A DNA stretch of 64,000 nucleotides from Tubiluchus corallicola (lineage: Eukaryota > Priapulida > Priapulimorpha > Priapulimorphida > Tubiluchidae), in NCBI GenBank assembly GCA_030141605.1, contig JAQGDQ010000712.1:44665-108664 (forward strand), read 5' to 3'. Of this stretch, positions 61,708-64,000 are shown one piece after another. The first letter of the stretch is position 1. The number at the start of each line of letters is the position of its first letter. The notes below the pieces were generated by a model. The model was not told where the DNA came from. It made no database searches and saw only the letters and a program-made list of their open reading frames with translations. The position numbers were made by a program, and so were the translations under genes.

Positions 61708-61934
61708 GTACTGAAATTAACATTTACTTTACTGTCTTACTTACTCTCTAAGTCTCTTAAAATAAAGTTAGAAAAGCATTTTGTGAATGTGTAAGCAACT
61801 ACTTGTGGCATGTATGACAACATGTTCATCTTCTTTAATTACTAACAAAAATTATTACTTAGTGAATTAATTATTTGTACTAAAACTGCACTTCTATACA
61901 AAATGTTATACGAATAAAAGATTAATAATAACTA

Positions 61935-63135
61935 ATAATAACTAGTTGACAATGTTTCTGGCGTGGTCAAAAACTGAAGATTTTGCAGCAATACTTATAA
62001 AATTGGTTCTTAAAAATGAAGAAACGACAGCTTTTTTGAAAGTGCTTATTTTCTTTCTTTGAATTGCTTGAATAAATGGAAAGTGAATTTCACAATGAAA
62101 CCTCAGGATTTAACTGTTCAACCCATCACCCACAGGTCAAAGGTCAACAATCTTGGCATAACTTATATCAATCAGTTTGTCTCATTGAGACCATTTGAGA
62201 CACAACAACCTACTTTTGATGGATCCTAGAAGGCATTTGTCTCCTCGACCCCTATTTTGCCCCTAACTGGGTCACAGGTTAACGATTCACACTGTAACCT
62301 ATACCATTCGACTCGCCTCATCAAGACCTTTCATTTGATATGCTACATGGTACTATTCATAGACACTCGATGCACTTCTGTTCCCAACCCCAATTTTTCA
62401 GTTTTTGCCCCCTAGCAGGGATGCAGGTTAGCAATTCTCATTGTAACCTTTGCCATTCGACTCGTCTCATCGAGACCTTTCATTTGATGTGCTACACGGT
62501 ACTATTCTAAGACACTTGATGCATTTCTGTTCCCAACCTCCATTTTTTGGTTTTTGCTTCGTAGCGGAAAATTTTTCCCGCCTCCAAATCACCCATGATT
62601 TGCCATATCCAACAACTTGGCCCCACCTAACCATATACCAAATATTGTCGCCCTAGCTCAAAAACTATGGGAGCAGGTAGATCCTAAAGAAAAATAAGTG
62701 AAGACCTAACTCGGGTCACATGTTTACGTAGATAAGTTTGCACAGAGCGTGTACACTGTGAGTTTTGTGTCCCTAGCTCTCAGTATGTAAAAGGTCACCA
62801 ATTTGGGGACCCCAAATTTTACATTTTGGCCCCTCACTCGGGCATTTGAAGCTTGTCAGCTTTTTAAAACCCCAGATGCACACCTGCCCCACAGTACACA
62901 AATACTTGTGAAAAAAAATTTAGAAAAAAACAAAAGCCCTAGGAGTTGAATCATAAAGGAAAAATTGACCAACGCCCACTTGCCATTCCCCCTTGACCAG
63001 TGGTCAGCGGTTGCTATATTGTTGTACATCCCCAGCCCAGGGCTACCAACCCTGTTTGGTGAACCTGGCTTGCAAGACTTAGGAGTTATTAAGCATTAAA
63101 GTGGCAGAGCATAAATAATAAATAAATAAAAATAA
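61935..63135 (+). repeat. 1 kb LINE-like repeat family, copy 2, with internal tandem duplication
   Basis: Shares blocks with 15275..16245. Inside it, a segment with ACCTTTCATTTGATRTGCTAC and GATGCAYTTCTGTTCCCAAC is repeated at about 62276..62430 and 62431..62575. Ends in an AAATAAATAAAAATAAATAA tail. Confidence 0.65.
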
Positions 63136-64000
63136 ATAACTCAATATTGCAAAATCTTAATAATATTGTGCACCTACTTGCTCAGCTTAATAAGCTAACA
63201 ATAGTTTTTACTAAAAGTTTGTTTTTCATATGATGTTTATTACATATTACTACACTACTATTATACAAGCGGTTTATCTGAAAATATTAACATTTTAATT
63301 TCGTTTATGTACAAGGGCTATCAATAAATATATTTAATTTTAACATATGTATGAAATTATTTAATGGAAATTGCATGCTTTTTTATAGTGTGGCTTTAAG
63401 TTGTAATTGATTTAATTGTTCTGTTTGCTAAGCCTGTGTTCTGCATACATGTTTGCTAATTCCGCTTGCACCAACCGTATTTGAAGACGACGCCAAGTCA
63501 CGCGGGAAGTTGAGCTTATTTTAGTATTTTAGAAAAATGTTAAAAAGTTTTAACACTAAATTGTGATCAGCACCTCTTGTTAAAATGAAGTTAAAGTCGC
63601 GATCGCTTCACTTTGGCGTACACATTTTGAACGAAGCATGTCGTCATCCACATTCTTTTTTTGCAACTATTATGAACTATAAATAATTCAAAACGTTGAA
63701 CGAGAAATTATCAATACTGTTTTTTGCTTTCTCATGAATCCAATTGCACACTATCTAAGCAAAAACATAGTTACTGATGGCAGTATAATAACGTGGAATC
63801 GAGCCAAAGTTGCAGCATAATTATTTTAACAAGCTAAAACTGAATTCTAAAACTTAGTAACCGACCCGGTATCTACTGTATGCTCGCAGCCTCGTAAAAT
63901 TCCATGCTTATGTGTAATAATATCGTATAGTACTTACACATTTTAAGGCACAATCCTGTAGATTAAAGCTGCGTTAGGACTTTAAAGTTGTTGCTGATTG
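63136..64000. other. Intron sequence with no assigned feature
   Basis: AT-rich DNA downstream of exon 61 and the LINE-like repeat. No splice-bounded frame matching HECT and no repeat shared with the rest of the window was recognised. Confidence 0.5.

Noticed and set aside
61708-64000. Further HECT exons in the last 2.3 kb
   Set aside because: I searched by eye in all frames for the expected continuation after RAWK and for HECT motifs and found none; much of the stretch is a repeat copy.

Overview
This window is ordinary nuclear DNA of an intron-rich animal, most likely an invertebrate or early-branching metazoan. It is AT-rich, has GT-AG introns averaging about 0.85 kb, carries many transposon remnants, and has no bacterial-style gene packing. 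A short degenerate TTAGGG-type tract and the gene itself point to Metazoa; I cannot name the species.

Almost all recognisable content is one plus-strand gene: an orthologue of HERC1, the giant HECT-type E3 ubiquitin ligase (about 4,860 residues in human). I reconstructed 61 consecutive internal exons (384..61707) by hand from splice sites and translation. All 60 junctions keep the reading frame, giving about 9,779 coding bases or 3,259 codons with no stop. The window starts after the N-terminal RCC1-like domain (RLD1) and stops just inside the start of the HECT domain, so the start codon, promoter, RLD1, catalytic cysteine, stop codon and poly(A) site all lie outside. Residue numbers below count from the first full codon in the window.

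Layout: exons 1-15 (384..18124) encode the helical, weakly conserved stretch between RLD1 and SPRY. Exons 16-19 (18703..21300) encode the B30.2/SPRY domain. Exons 20-27 encode linker, including a conserved block in exon 22 and the large, partly low-complexity exon 24. Exons 28-29 encode a UBA-like helical segment. Exons 32-33 encode a Cys/His-rich, probably zinc-binding segment. Exons 34-40 encode helical linker. Exons 41-48 (40898..47977) encode the WD40 propeller. Exons 49-50 are linker. Exons 51-58 (51436..59057) encode the second RCC1 propeller (RLD2), with close to one blade per exon. Exons 59-61 lead into the HECT domain. The last 2.3 kb is intron.

The introns hold several repeat families: pogo/Tigger-like MITEs with TA-flanked inverted ends, a four-copy 475-base family on both strands, a two-copy 500-base family sitting just upstream of two acceptors, a two-copy 1 kb LINE-like family, antisense LINE 3' ends, tRNA-derived SINE pieces, a 32-base minisatellite, several tandem duplications, and microsatellites. 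The most useful specific observations are a frame-forced GC-AG intron after exon 49 and tandem decoy copies of the acceptor plus exon head in front of exon 52. I found no second gene, no RNA gene I trust, and no evidence of an undescribed system.
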